Assembly: GCA_947471745.1 (NCBI GenBank)
Contig: CANJKZ010000010.1
Span: 4,645,001-4,709,000 of the forward strand
DNA: 64,000 bases
Direction of reading: 5' to 3'
From: Closterium sp. Naga37s-1
Lineage: Eukaryota; Streptophyta; Zygnematophyceae; Desmidiales; Closteriaceae
Position numbers and translations under genes: made by a program. Shown piece by piece: positions 23,662 to 34,700 of the stretch; the first letter of the stretch is position 1, and each line of letters opens with the position of its first letter. A model generated the notes under the pieces. That model worked only from the letters and a program-made list of their open reading frames with translations, did no database searches and was not told where the DNA came from.

Positions 23662-24240
23662 CGTGCAATGATGACAAGAAGCCGGCCGAAACTCTGACAG
23701 ACGGAGTTGTTGAGAACAATGAGCCGGTAGTCTGAGCACATCACTGTTAAATACTAATCTTGCCAAAGCCTTAGCCCAGTGCTCCTGACATAGGTGTTGC
23801 TGGGCCGCTGTGGTAACTTCAAGGTCATCTTGATATATCAATGTAGAATCCAGAGAGCCAATTAGTGATAGCTTAGCTGGTAGCCTTGTGATGACGCATT
23901 CCCCTGGGAACCACGCGTTAACCTTGGGCCTTGTCTGGTTGATCAGCGTAACGCACCAGTGAGAGGAAAATAAAATGTTCGCCTGATGAACACATAACGT
24001 ATATGATCCTCTTCGTCTTGCTGTAGAGATTACGTTGCTGATAAGATTAAAGCCAACTGACAAATAGGCTTCACGCAATGTGAGTTCCAGGCTGGCGTCA
24101 GGCAGCCATGGCGGCGAGATCGAGGTTTCCATCGCCATGACAGTCATGGTGGATCCGTGGGTTTCGGTTTGGTTCCGTCTCGGCGAAATGAAGGTGCATA
24201 CTGAACAAAACAAACAGTGGTGCCAAATGTATACCGCTGC

Positions 24241-25098
24241 TTTAAAACCAGGGTACACATTCAACGCGACTCCAGGCTAAATTTTGGGCGGCATGTTTGC
24301 GGGAACTGCTGATTGGTTGACGAGTAGCGAATAAATAGTTGAGAATGGGCGAGCATGGGGCTTTTCGTCCGTGAGAGATGAGGCTTGGCAGGGGAGAAAT
24401 TGATAACACTTGGATCTAGAAATTGGGGATCAAGGGGAGGGCAACTGGGTTGGCGGAAAGGGGAAAGGGGGTGAGACGATATTGTGGGGGAAGGGGAAAC
24501 AATTTCGGTGGGAGCGGAATAGGTATGGGGAGGGGGGAAACGAATTGGCGGAAGCACATTCGATGACTTCGGTTTACATTTGCCAAATCTCGAGGGTTCA
24601 AATGTTCACCTGCTGAAGCGAACACTCCCCCTAGATATTCCTAAATCACTGAGTAACCCCGAGGTCAAAGGTTAAAACCGGGGTGCACATTCAGCTGAAT
24701 GTGCATCAAAGGTTATCCCTTGACTGAGTGGGTTACGAGGTGTGCTTTCAACCCCTTCAAGTCGAAATTCGTTTCCCCCCTCCCCCGCAATTTCGTTTCC
24801 CCACGCCCCCGCAATTTCGTTTCCCCCCTCCCCTGCAATTTCGTTTCCCCCCCCCTCCCGCCAATCTGTTTCATCCCTCCCGCCATTCGGTTTCACCCAC
24901 TCCCGCCATTTCACCCCCTCCCGCCACCTACGAAATGCCCGAAGCTCTAGCGGAATCATTTTTTTGTCGCCCCTCGTGAGCCAATCACTGTTTTTCTCCA
25001 AACCCCCTTCCCAACATCTCAAGCCGAACCGCGTTGAATGTGCACCCTGGTTTTAACCTTTGACAGAAATCCAATTGAATGTGCACCCTGGTTTTAAC
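24241..25098. mobile_element. element with nested terminal inverted repeats (MITE-like)
   Basis: TTAAAACCAGGGT(A/G)CACATTCA occurs at 24242-24262 and its complement at 25075-25098. A nested pair of about 30 bp (GTCAAAGGTTAAAACC...) occurs at 24664-24693 and 25035-25064. Between them, purine-rich GGGGAAACGAATTGG motifs (24440-24550) face complementary AATTTCGTTTCCCC motifs (24765-24860), so the interior could fold back. There is no transposase. Two nested insertions or one element with internal duplication are both possible. Confidence 0.65.
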
Positions 25099-26340
25099 TT
25101 CGCGAAGGCGTCACCAACAAATCCACGCCAGCTCACCTTCGCTTCGTCAGTTGTCTGGTCAGGTCAGGAGAACCCACAAAACCTACTCAGCACACGTTCA
25201 CCCTTCGTTTTCCCTCTTTAGGGCGTGTCCAGCGCGTTCATTTCGGGATTCTTAAAGCCCACACACGTCTCAGGGTTCAAGACTGACCACTGTACCTCAA
25301 AACGAATGCCAACTGAACCGAGTCCACAGTTTCTGGAATTTCCAGCGCGCGGACACATACAAACATCAACAGTGCCAAAACAACCTGGAAACCGAGGTAA
25401 CTGGTTCCCTCGTGAAGAGTAGGATTGGCATTTTCGCACATGCGCAATGTGTGTTTCCAGCGCGCAGGTGGTTTCGGCGAGAGTCGCGCGGCACTGGCGA
25501 AGTTGTGCGAGCAATACAGGGGGGCACTACTGTAGCTTGTTGGACGCGATACTGTACCCGAGTTCGCGCGCACGCTGTATGCAGTAACGTGAGTCACACG
25601 ACTCGAGGTACGTGCAGCTGGCGTGCCGTCTCATGTACAATTGTTGGTCATGTCCACCCTTTCAGTAAAATGCAGTGTTACAACTCCAAATGTGGTAACT
25701 GACAGGATTTATGAACGGTAAATGTACGCGCTGGACACCCCTTATGTTTGCGGGAAATGCGTTTCGGAGAAGCCCCAGATGTGTTTATGTGAGCTTAGCG
25801 TCAGTTCCGGGAATGTCAGGTGCCTCTCCAAATGTGACCATCCCTAGCGTCAGATTCGGGCTCGTCAGGTGCCTCTCCAGATGTGACCATTCCTCCCCCG
25901 CGCCGCCCAGTTGGCCGTAGCGCGAATTGTATGTGCTGGTGCATGGATGACATGTCGTGCCGCTGGCACCGTCATGGACATGTGAGATATTTCTTGAAAT
26001 ATTTCTTTGTTGGGACTCGGGAGTCGGGACGATGACTTTCAACTGCCCTAACGAGCCGCACCCCGCCGCATAACTACTAGCAACAATTTTCGCTGTCGTT
26101 GAACAACGTCACGTTATCTAGTCCCGCCTAACTCGCTTCTGAAACCTACATATTTCACGGCCACTAGAACTATCAACGGCTCGTCTCCTTGACTTTCTTT
26201 ATTATGGAGCGAATTGTGCTTTGCTGGGTACTGATATGTGAGCGCCCATAGACGCCTTCCGCAACTGCATCCACTGAGTCAGAATCTGCCGTTCCGAAAC
26301 GAGTGATGTTTGAGTCAAACACCTTCTGATTAAAGCTCGT
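25099..26340. other. intergenic, no gene recognised
   Basis: Mixed-composition sequence with only short open frames. A small duplication (GTGACCAT with AGCGTCAG, 25795-25890) is the only structure I noted. Confidence 0.4.
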
Positions 26341-26435
26341 CTTGGGTGTTATTGTCCCTTGTGCAGTTGTAACACTATTCACGGCTGGTGCAGCGCGGCC
26401 TGCAACGTCGTCGCTCCCAACCGATGATTCCCCCT

Positions 26436-26705
26436 CAACGTCACCTTCAGAGCCCCTCGCAGCATTCCTCCCCGCCGGACAGCTGCCTGTCGCGTCCTCT
26501 GCTCAGGCCGCTCCTTTGGTGAAAGGGAAGATTTTCTGTAAGTGCTCCCATTGAGCCTGGTTCCCAACCAACCCCCCCCAACGTCACCTTCAGAGCCTCG
26601 CAGCATTCCTCCGCGGCGGACAGCTGCCTGTCGCGTCCTCTGCTCAGGCCGCTCCTTTGGTGAAAGGGAAGGTGTTCCGTACGTGCTCCCACCCGAGCGT
26701 GTTGT
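26436..26705 (+). repeat. tandem duplication of about 137 bp
   Basis: Two copies, about 26436-26560 and 26574-26700, share CTGCCTGTCGCGTCCTCTGC and flanks. Each has a CAG acceptor and a possible donor at the same place (TCT/GTAAGT in copy 1, TCC/GTACGT in copy 2). The second copy is used as the first visible exon of the gene below. Confidence 0.8.
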
Positions 26706-27895
26706 TTTTTTCGGAATAATTCTTGAGAACGCGTCAAGTGCCATGATAATTCGAAAGTTTCGTTGAGTGATTCATATGAAATCCTTCAGTTCTGTCAGCT
26801 TTCAGCGGCGAGGTTGTTGGGCTGTCACCCTTCCGTTACCACTCGATCCACCAGTTGCGTAGGGTAGGGTCCTACGTTCTTGAAGCAACAGAAAGCCCCG
26901 TTCACGCACGTCGCGAGTCAACACACCTAGCTCCCTTGCACCAATCACCCAAATACTACCAAAAACGGAAACATCTTGGGTATCTAACTTTGTGCCTACC
27001 CTTCCCTGCCCTGCCCTGCCCTGCCCTGCCCTGCCCTGCCCTGCCCTGCCCTGCCCTGCCTTCCCTCTTTCCAGTGCGATATGTGGCCAAGCTCACTCCC
27101 ACTCGTGAAAATGGAACGGTAGTTGGCGACCTAGGAGCAACTGGATTATCAATTATACTGGGAGTGAAGTGAGTCCGCATTTTGCAAACCATAATTGGCT
27201 TTAGTGCAGCCCTGCAAATGGTGACACTGGTTAAGCCTTAACCAATTAAGCTCAACGCAGAAGAACAGGTTGCAATCTGTGCTTTAAACGCGTCTAAGAA
27301 TGTAAACGTGTCTTGTTCTCCTGTCCTCGCACAAATATAATGTGAGGATCCTTGAATCAACACACGTGGTGCTCCTGTCTCTCCCGTTTTTCCCTTTCCT
27401 CGGTGACAGGGCCTCTGCAAACGCCAGCTACATTATGCTCAACGCAAGAATCAACAACATCAAGTCTGGAGGGTCCCAGCTTCTCACGAACGTCTTTTGA
27501 GAATTCTCAAAAGTAATTTCCTTCCTTTTCTCCCTTGCGTCGGTGACAGGGCCTCTGAAAGTGACAGCTATGTTGTAATCAACGCACTCGTCAACAACAT
27601 CAAGTCTGGAGGAGCCATGCCCCACATGAGCTACTTCAAATCTTGCCTTGCCGGCAAGTACAAGGAGACATTTGACGGCAACTTTTGGGGGAACACCACG
27701 AGTGCCAGAGGTGGTAAGCCGAATCGCTACAGCTTCAAGTCCTCGTATGTTATAGGACCGGTGGCAGAGGCAGATGCTCGGGAAATCATTGGATACCAGA
27801 TCGGTAAAGCATCAGGCTTGTATACAGTCGTGACTCATCCGAAAAGTAACTATGCACTTTGCGGGAGGATGAAGCAGCAACCTGTTGAAGCATGA
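26594..27895 (+). CDS. unrecognised protein, 5' end unresolved
   Basis: Three exons join in phase: 26594-26678, 27075-27168, 27550-27895 (stop included). Each junction is GT-AG and the phases agree, which argues for a real gene. The last exon codes SYVVINALVNNIKSGGAMPH, a glycine- and aromatic-rich stretch with NFWGNTTSARGG, and ends in RMKQQPVEA. I recognise no family. A hydrophobic segment (VIVPCAVVTLFTAGAA, about 26345-26395) upstream in a possible exon could be a signal peptide, but no ATG in frame supports it. An incomplete copy of the last exon precedes it. Confidence 0.45.
27000..27061 (+). repeat. (CCCTG)n microsatellite
   Basis: A pure pentanucleotide run immediately upstream of the acceptor at 27074. 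It may replace or extend the polypyrimidine tract. Confidence 0.9.
27403..27493 (+). repeat. 5' shard of the unrecognised gene's last exon
   Basis: GGTGACAGGGCCTCTG and the following 80 bases repeat the start of the exon at 27550 with several substitutions. A palindrome (27494-27513) lies directly between shard and full copy. Confidence 0.85.
27494..27513. repeat. perfect palindrome, AATT centre
   Basis: Exact 20-base palindrome CTTTTGAGAATTCTCAAAAG at the joint between a partial and a full exon copy. Confidence 0.95.
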
Positions 27896-28430
27896 CCATT
27901 TTACAGTGGGATTCTGGCATTGTAAATACCGTAGTAGATAGGTAGGGCTGCAAAGAGCATTGCAGAATTGTACCGTACCATGCCGTGTTCTTGCCGGCAT
28001 AAGTACCGTACTGTAGGTTCGAATGATCGTGTTACTGCATTGTGCAGTTAGCAGGGACGTGTGTTACGTGTTGTGGAGGAGCAAAGAGAATCTTAATTTG
28101 GTTGGAACCTTTGATGCAATAATGCGCGCCTGTGTAATGTAGGTATAACAATTAGGCACTACCGACAATACTGGTGACGACGTTTTGCTTTCCCCGTGTC
28201 GCAGTGTTGTATGGTAGTTAATCTATACCAATCCCAAGATTTACTGCAGTAGTACGGTACCCTCTGTATAGTGCTGCTCTTACAGCCAAGCAAACCCGAT
28301 AAGAGGTCTCCTTAGGGGGACCATGCCTACTCCCAATGAATGGTAGTCAGGTTGGTACCGTAGTATGTACTACGGTACGTTGGTATCACTACTACGGTAC
28401 GTTGGTATCACACCACACTAAAGCTTTCTA
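27896..28430. other. intergenic 3' flank
   Basis: No coding signal. A CTACGGTACGTTGGTATCAC-type motif is repeated at about 28369 and 28391. It separates the + strand unrecognised gene from the - strand decarboxylase. Confidence 0.5.
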
Positions 28431-28474
28431 GAGTCTTGTACCTTCCATGAACACTTTGAGCATCAGAGTACGCA

Positions 28475-28702
28475 TCATAGCATACCTTGCACACTCCTGC
28501 TGCTGCTGCCGTGCAAGGAAGCGTCGTCTCCTGACGTATCACTGTAGCAGCTGTACTGTCTCCTCCCTGCATCCTGCCCCACTTGTGTCCGCCAGATGGC
28601 CACGTGGTCGGCACAGGAGCAGGTCGCAGCACCCAACACATCTGCCACGCACAAATCGCTCCTCCTTGCTGCAAAGCACCCTGCCCCACTCAAGCACACC
28701 AA
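28475..28702 (-). repeat. shard of the decarboxylase 3' exon
   Basis: A diverged copy of the terminal coding segment (CVADVLG...[28 protein letters not shown]) lies just downstream of the true stop at 28721. It would give a similar C-terminus if spliced in, so the gene end is not fully certain. Confidence 0.75.
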
Positions 28703-28720
28703 TTTGTGGATTATTGTTCA

Positions 28721-31700
28721 CTATGACAGCCTTTGCACAGAACTGCTTCCGTGCAAGGAAGCATCGTCCCCAGACGTGTCACTGTAGCAGCTGTACCGTC
28801 TTCTTCCAACAGCATCCTGCTCGATACGAGTGCGCCAGATGGCAACGTGGGCCGCACAAGAGCAGTTCTCAGGACCAATCACGTCTGCCACACACACATC
28901 ACTTGTTAACGCATCTGTGCTGGTGGCAGCTGAACCGTTGGCAACAGCAGCAGCACCAGCAGTAGAACCTCCAGCAGCAGAACCGTCAGCAGCAGTTGCA
29001 GAATCAGCAGCAGCAGTTGCAGCAGCAGCAGCAGCAGTTGCAGCAGCAGCAGCAGCAGCAGTTGCATCATCATCATCATCAGCAGCAGCAGCCTTAGCTG
29101 CTCGGCGCCTCTCTCGACTCGCAACGAACTCCCTCACAAACAGATCAACCTTTTCCGGAGACACGCTCGGCATCACCACTGCATGAGCCACCTTCCCCTG
29201 GCATGCCAGCTGCCACCGCCTCACAAACGCCTCCTCCTCCGGCCTCTCAAACACCACCGTGCTGCTGAGAGTGTTCAGCATCGCGCCGAACCCCGCCGCC
29301 CGCAGCCGCGCATGCAGGTGGAGCGCGTTCCGCAGGCACCGCTGCACGTCTTTCCGGAATCCGCGGTAACCCTTTTTGTTGAGGGTATACCATAGGAAGA
29401 TGGGTGCGTGCCCGTTGCGCGAGCCCATGATGGTTGCATCGCGAGAGGCGAGATATTCGATGTCAGAGGAGAGAGCAGAGAGGTAGCAGCGTCGCATGAT
29501 CTGCACCCCACAGGGCATGGGGCAGCCGACGAACTTGTGACCGGAAACTGACACGCTGCCGATTGGCTTCTTGAAGGTCACTCGAGGGGCCTGGTGGGGG
29601 TGAAATATGGGGCAGGATATAGGGGACTGGTGAGCGCATGTGCACAAGATCAAGGTATGGTGGAGGCATTGCGGCCATGATGGTAGCGGCGCGAGGGACG
29701 AGGTATTCAACGTCAGAGGAGAGAGCGGAGAGGTAGCAGCGTCGCATGATCTGCACCCCACAGGGCATGGGGCAGCCCACGAACTTGTGACCGGAAACTG
29801 ACACGCTGCCGATTGGCTTCTTGAACGTCACGCTGGGGGCCTGGTGGGTGAAAGGTGTGCAAGGGAAGAATGCGGATAGGAGAGATGGGGTTGATGCATA
29901 CACATTGCACCCCACAGGGCATGGGGCAGCCCACGAACTTGTGACCCGAGACTGACACGCTGCCTATAGGCTTCTTGAAAGTCACACGGGGAGCCTGAGA
30001 GGGGGGTGAATACGGGAGTTAAAAGCGGGAGAGGATAAAGGGACTAATGAATAGTCTGCACCCCACAGGGCATGGGACAGCCCATGAACTTGTGACCGGA
30101 CACTGACACGCTTCCTATAGGCTTCTTGAAGGTCACAAGGGGGGCCTGGTGGGTCGAAAGGTGTGCAGGGCAAGAAGGTGGGAAGGATAGAGGGGAGTGA
30201 TGCGACTGATGCATACACGTTGCACCCCACAGGGCATGGGGCAGCCGACAAACTCGTGACCTGAGACTGATCCACTGCTGATAGGCTTCTTGAAGGTCAC
30301 TCAGGGGGCCTGTGGGGGTGACGACCAGGGATGAGGGTTAGGTTAGGTGCTGTTGAAGTAGCATGTGGTGCAAGGCAAACAAGGTGAAAAGGCATTTGTT
30401 GCTAAGGCATACCTTCTTGACGAAGGGCAGCATGAGGCCAAAAAGAGCCCCGTCACAGTGGATGTAGCACTGATCGTCCGACAGGCCTGCCTCGTGCAGT
30501 AACTCTCCTGGTACCAGCACACTGGTGTGCTGCATTGCACTACTGACAGCATACTCAGCACTGCGTACCTTCTTGACGAACGGCAGCATGAGGCTAAAGA
30601 GGGCCTTGTCGCAGTGGATGTAGCACTGGTCATCTGACAGGCCTGCCTCGTGTGAGTGACTCTCCTGGCACACCACACCAGCACCACTGATGTGCTGTAT
30701 GGCACTGCTGATCGCACAGCACAGTAGCCACAACGTACCTTCTTGACGAAGGGCAGCATGAGCCCAAAGAGGGCTCCGTGGCAGTGGATGTAGAACTGCT
30801 CGTGTGACAGGAGTGCCTCGTGGAGTGTCTCTCCTGGCACACCACACCAGCACCACTGATGTGCCGTATGGCACTGCTGATTGCCCAACACACTAGCCAC
30901 TAGCCACACCTTACCTTTTTCACGAAGGGCAGCATGAGGCCAAAGTAGCCCCCACCCCACCTCAGTGGATGTACAACTGATCGTTTGGCAGCCCCCCCTC
31001 GTGGAGTGTCTCTCTACTGGCACACCACACCAGCAAACTGCCGTGCTGTACCGTATGGCACTACTGAGAGCATAATAGGAACGACTTTTGAGGCGCCTCA
31101 AGAGAAGCTCTACTGATACACCACACCAGCACCACTGATGTGCTGTACCGTATGGCACTACTGAGAGCATAATAGGAACGACTTTTGAGGCGCCTCAAGA
31201 GAAGCTCTACTGATACACCACACCAGCACCACTGATGTGCTGTACCGTATGGCACTACTGAGAGCATAATAGGAAGAGCGTACCTTCTTGACAAAGGGCA
31301 GCATGAGGCCGAAGAGGGCCCCATCGCATTGGATGTAGAACAGATCGTCCGACAGGCCTGCCTCGTGGAGTGACTCTACTGATACACTATACCACACCCT
31401 GCACACTGCCGTGCTGTACCGTACGGCACTACTGATTGCATACTACCCATGTGGTACCTGTTTGAGACGTCTCAAAACACAGTGCTGTGCTGTACCGTAT
31501 GGCACTACTGATTGCATACTACCCATGTGGTACCTGTTTGAGACGTCTCAAAACACAGTGCCGTGCTGTACCGTATGGCACTACTGATTGCATACTACCC
31601 ATGTGGTACCTGTTTGAGACGTCTCAAAACACAGTGCCGTGCTGTACCGTACGGCACTACTGATTGCATACTACCCATGTGGTACCTGTTTGAGACGTCT

Positions 31701-34700
31701 CAAAACACAGTGCCGTGCTGTACCGTATGGCACTACTGATTGCATACTACCCATGTGGTACCTGTTTGAGACGTCTCAAAACACAGTGCCGTGCTGTACC
31801 GTACGGCACTAATGATTGCATACTACCCATGTGGTACCTGTTTTGAGACGTCTCAAAACACAGTGCCGTGCTGTACCGTATGGCACTACTGATTGCATAC
31901 TACCCATGTGGTACCTGTTTGAGACGTCTCAAAACACAGTGCCGTGCTGTACCGTATGGCACTACTGATTGCATACTACCCATGTGGTACCTGTTTGAGA
32001 CGTCTCAAAACACAGTGCCGTGCTGTACCGTACGGCACTACTGATTGCATACTACCCATGTGGTACCTGTTTTGAGACGTCTCAAAACACAGTGCCGTGC
32101 TGTACCGTATGGCACTACTGATTGCATACTACCCATGTGGTACCTGTTTGAGACGTCTCAAAACACAGTGCCGTGCTGTACCGTATGGCACTACTGATTG
32201 CATACTACCCATGTGGTACCTGTTTGAGACGTCTCAAAACACAGTGCCGTGCTGTACCGTATGGCACTACTGATTGCATACTACCCATGTGGTACCTTCT
32301 TGACAAACGGCAGCATGAGGCCAAAGAGGGCTCCGTCGCATTGGATGTAGAACTGCTCGCCTGAGAGACCCGCCTTGTGGAGGGACGCTACTGGTACCGG
32401 CAGCACCCATGACCTGCTGTCTGCACGGTGCCCAGCCCGCCTCTTACCTTCTTGACAAACGGCAGCATGAGGCCAAAGAGGGCTCCGTCACAGTGGATGT
32501 AGAACTGCTCATCCGACAGGCCTGCCTCGTGCAGTGTGGTGATGACCAGATCCAAATCGTCCACTGCTCCCTTCACCGTGGTTCCTGGGGGTGGAGAGGG
32601 GGGGGGGGGTGAGGGAGAGGAAACAAGACGTGGGGACGAAGAGAGCCTCTGGGTATAGAACGGGTCACCAGAGTTGACTCTTGAGTCGACTCAAAAGTTG
32701 ACTTTTGAGTCGACTCGGAAGAGAGCCTCTGGGTATAGAACCGGTCACCAGTCTGACAGGCCTGCCTCGTGCAGTGTGGTAAAGGCCAAATCGAGATCAT
32801 CCACTGCTCCCTTCACCGTGGTGCCTTGGGGGGGGGGGGTTGGTGAGGGAGGGGAAACAAGCCATGGGGAGGAAGAAAGAGAGCCTGGTGAGGGCAGCAA
32901 GCGCAGGTTGAGCACGTGTGATGGGAGCACACGTGGGGGGGACAACTGGTGGTCCGACAGGCCTGCCTCGTGCAGCGTGGTGATGGCCAGGTCAAGATCG
33001 TCCACTGCTCCCTTCACTGTGGTGCCTGGGGGGGGGAGGGTGGGGGCAGCAAGCGTGGGGGGAGAAACTAGTGATCCGGCCAGCCTGCCTCATGCAGTGC
33101 AGTGTGGTGATGACCAGGTTGAGATCGTCCACTGCTCCCTTCACCGTGGTGCCTGGGGGGGGTTAGGAACAGAGGCAGATGGGAGAGAGAAGAGAGGGAG
33201 CGGAGGGAGTGAGGAGGAAGAGAGCTCCTGAGTCAGTCTGAAAAGCCTGCCTCGTGCAGTGTGGTGATGACCAGGTTGAGATCGTCCACTGCTCCCTTCA
33301 CCCTAAACCCTGGTTAGTAACTGAGATGTATGTCCCATGTGCTATATCCCCCCGTGCTTGCTTTGTACTTTCTGGTTGCTAATACATGGACCGCTTGAGA
33401 GGGGAGGGAGAGGAGGCCGTGAGACAGAAGCGAGCCCCCTGGGTGAGTTTGACAGCCCTGCCTCATGCAGTGTGGTGATGACCAGATCCAAATCGTCCAC
33501 TGCTCCCTTTGATGTGGTTTTTGCGTGTGGAGCAGCGGGAGAGATAGGGCTGCATGAGGGGGAAGGGCAGAAGGGAGGAGGAGAGGAGAGGGCATGCGCA
33601 TGCAATGAGAAAATTGGTCGTCTAACTTTATAATTTTCATAACAAGCTAAAGTCATCTATAGTCACACTCACCAATGATGACACTGAGAATTGCAGGTCA
33701 GCCTCTGTGCTTGGCAAGCTTGCCAGCCAGATCTCGGCAAATGTCCCCAGCCGCATGCGAGTCTTCTACTCTTTACCTATCCACCCCTTTCTCTCTCGCT
33801 TTATTTTGTCCTTGCTAGTCGCGCACTCACCAATGTTCACATTGAGAATCGCAGGTCGGCCTCTGTGCTTGGCCAGCTTTCCAGCCAGATCCCGGCAGTC
33901 AATGTCCCCAGCCGTATGGGTCTCCACCTTCTCACACTCCATGCCATACATGCGAGCTGCCTTGAAGACCGAGTAGTGGGATTCACTACAAACGTGCTAG
34001 ACACATACTACATACGTACCAATGTTCACATTAAGGATTGCAGGTCGGCCTCTGTGCCTGGCCAGCTTCCCAGCCAGATCCCGGCAGTCAATGTCCCCAG
34101 CCGTGTGGGTCGCCACCTTCTCACACTCCATGCGATACATGCGAGCTGCCTTGAAGACAGAGTAATGGGACTCCCGAGACGCGTACAGCACCCCGTCTGG
34201 CAGGACCTCCCTCCTGGGAGAGGGGAGAGGGAGAAAAAGAGAGGCAAGTGCCATCTTGAGAAAAGCAAACCTCAATGTCCCCGGCCGTGTGAGTGGCCAC
34301 CTTCTCACACTCCATGCGATACATGCGAGCTGCCTTGAAGACCGAGTAGTGAGACTCCCTAGTCGCGTACAGCACCCCGTCTGGCAGGACCTCCCTCCTG
34401 GGAGAAAGGGAGCAAGGGAGGGGGGAAGAGCGAGTATGCTTATGGGTGTCTCCACATGACTTCTCACACTCCATGCGATATATGCGAGCTGCTTTGAAGA
34501 CCGAATAGTGGGACTCCCTAGATGCGTACAGCACCCCGGCTGGCAGGATCTCCCTCCTGGGAGGACGGAGAGGAAGAGAGGGAGTGAGTAGGGAAGGGAA
34601 TGACTGAGTCCCTGTCTCCCCAGCGGTGTGAGTGGTCACCTTCTCACACTCCATGCGATACATGCGAGCTGCCATGAAGACCGAGTAATGGGACTCCCTA

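Larger units (their letters stand above)
18205..24240 (-). mobile_element. degenerate L1-type non-LTR retrotransposon (LINE)
   Basis: On the minus strand an ORF1 with a zinc-knuckle-like motif is followed by an ORF2 with endonuclease, reverse transcriptase and zf-RVT motifs, ending just before an A-rich stretch (T-rich on +, 18207-18232) that fits a 3' tail. The 5' limit is unclear; homology-bearing sequence begins at 23661 and an unrelated inverted-repeat element starts near 24241. Several frameshifts and a stop show it is inactive. I could not identify a target-site duplication. No TTTTGAG palindromes lie inside. Confidence 0.88.
30408..31375 (-). repeat. 3' shards of SDC exon 5 with intron
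   Basis: The segment for [17 protein letters not shown] plus donor recurs near 30410-30500, 30568-30660, 30738-30835, 30915-30985 and 31282-31375. Spacer sequence around ACACCACACCAGCACCACTG is co-duplicated. Confidence 0.85.

Noticed and set aside
28721..29186. Plus-strand Ala-rich frame near 28830-29186
   Set aside because: Antisense of the poly-Ala/Asp insertion in SDC exon 6.
31424..32297. CRISPR-like array (palindromic repeat at regular spacing)
   Set aside because: The spacers are identical to one another, the locus is an intron of a eukaryotic gene, and there are no cas genes; it is a tandem repeat.
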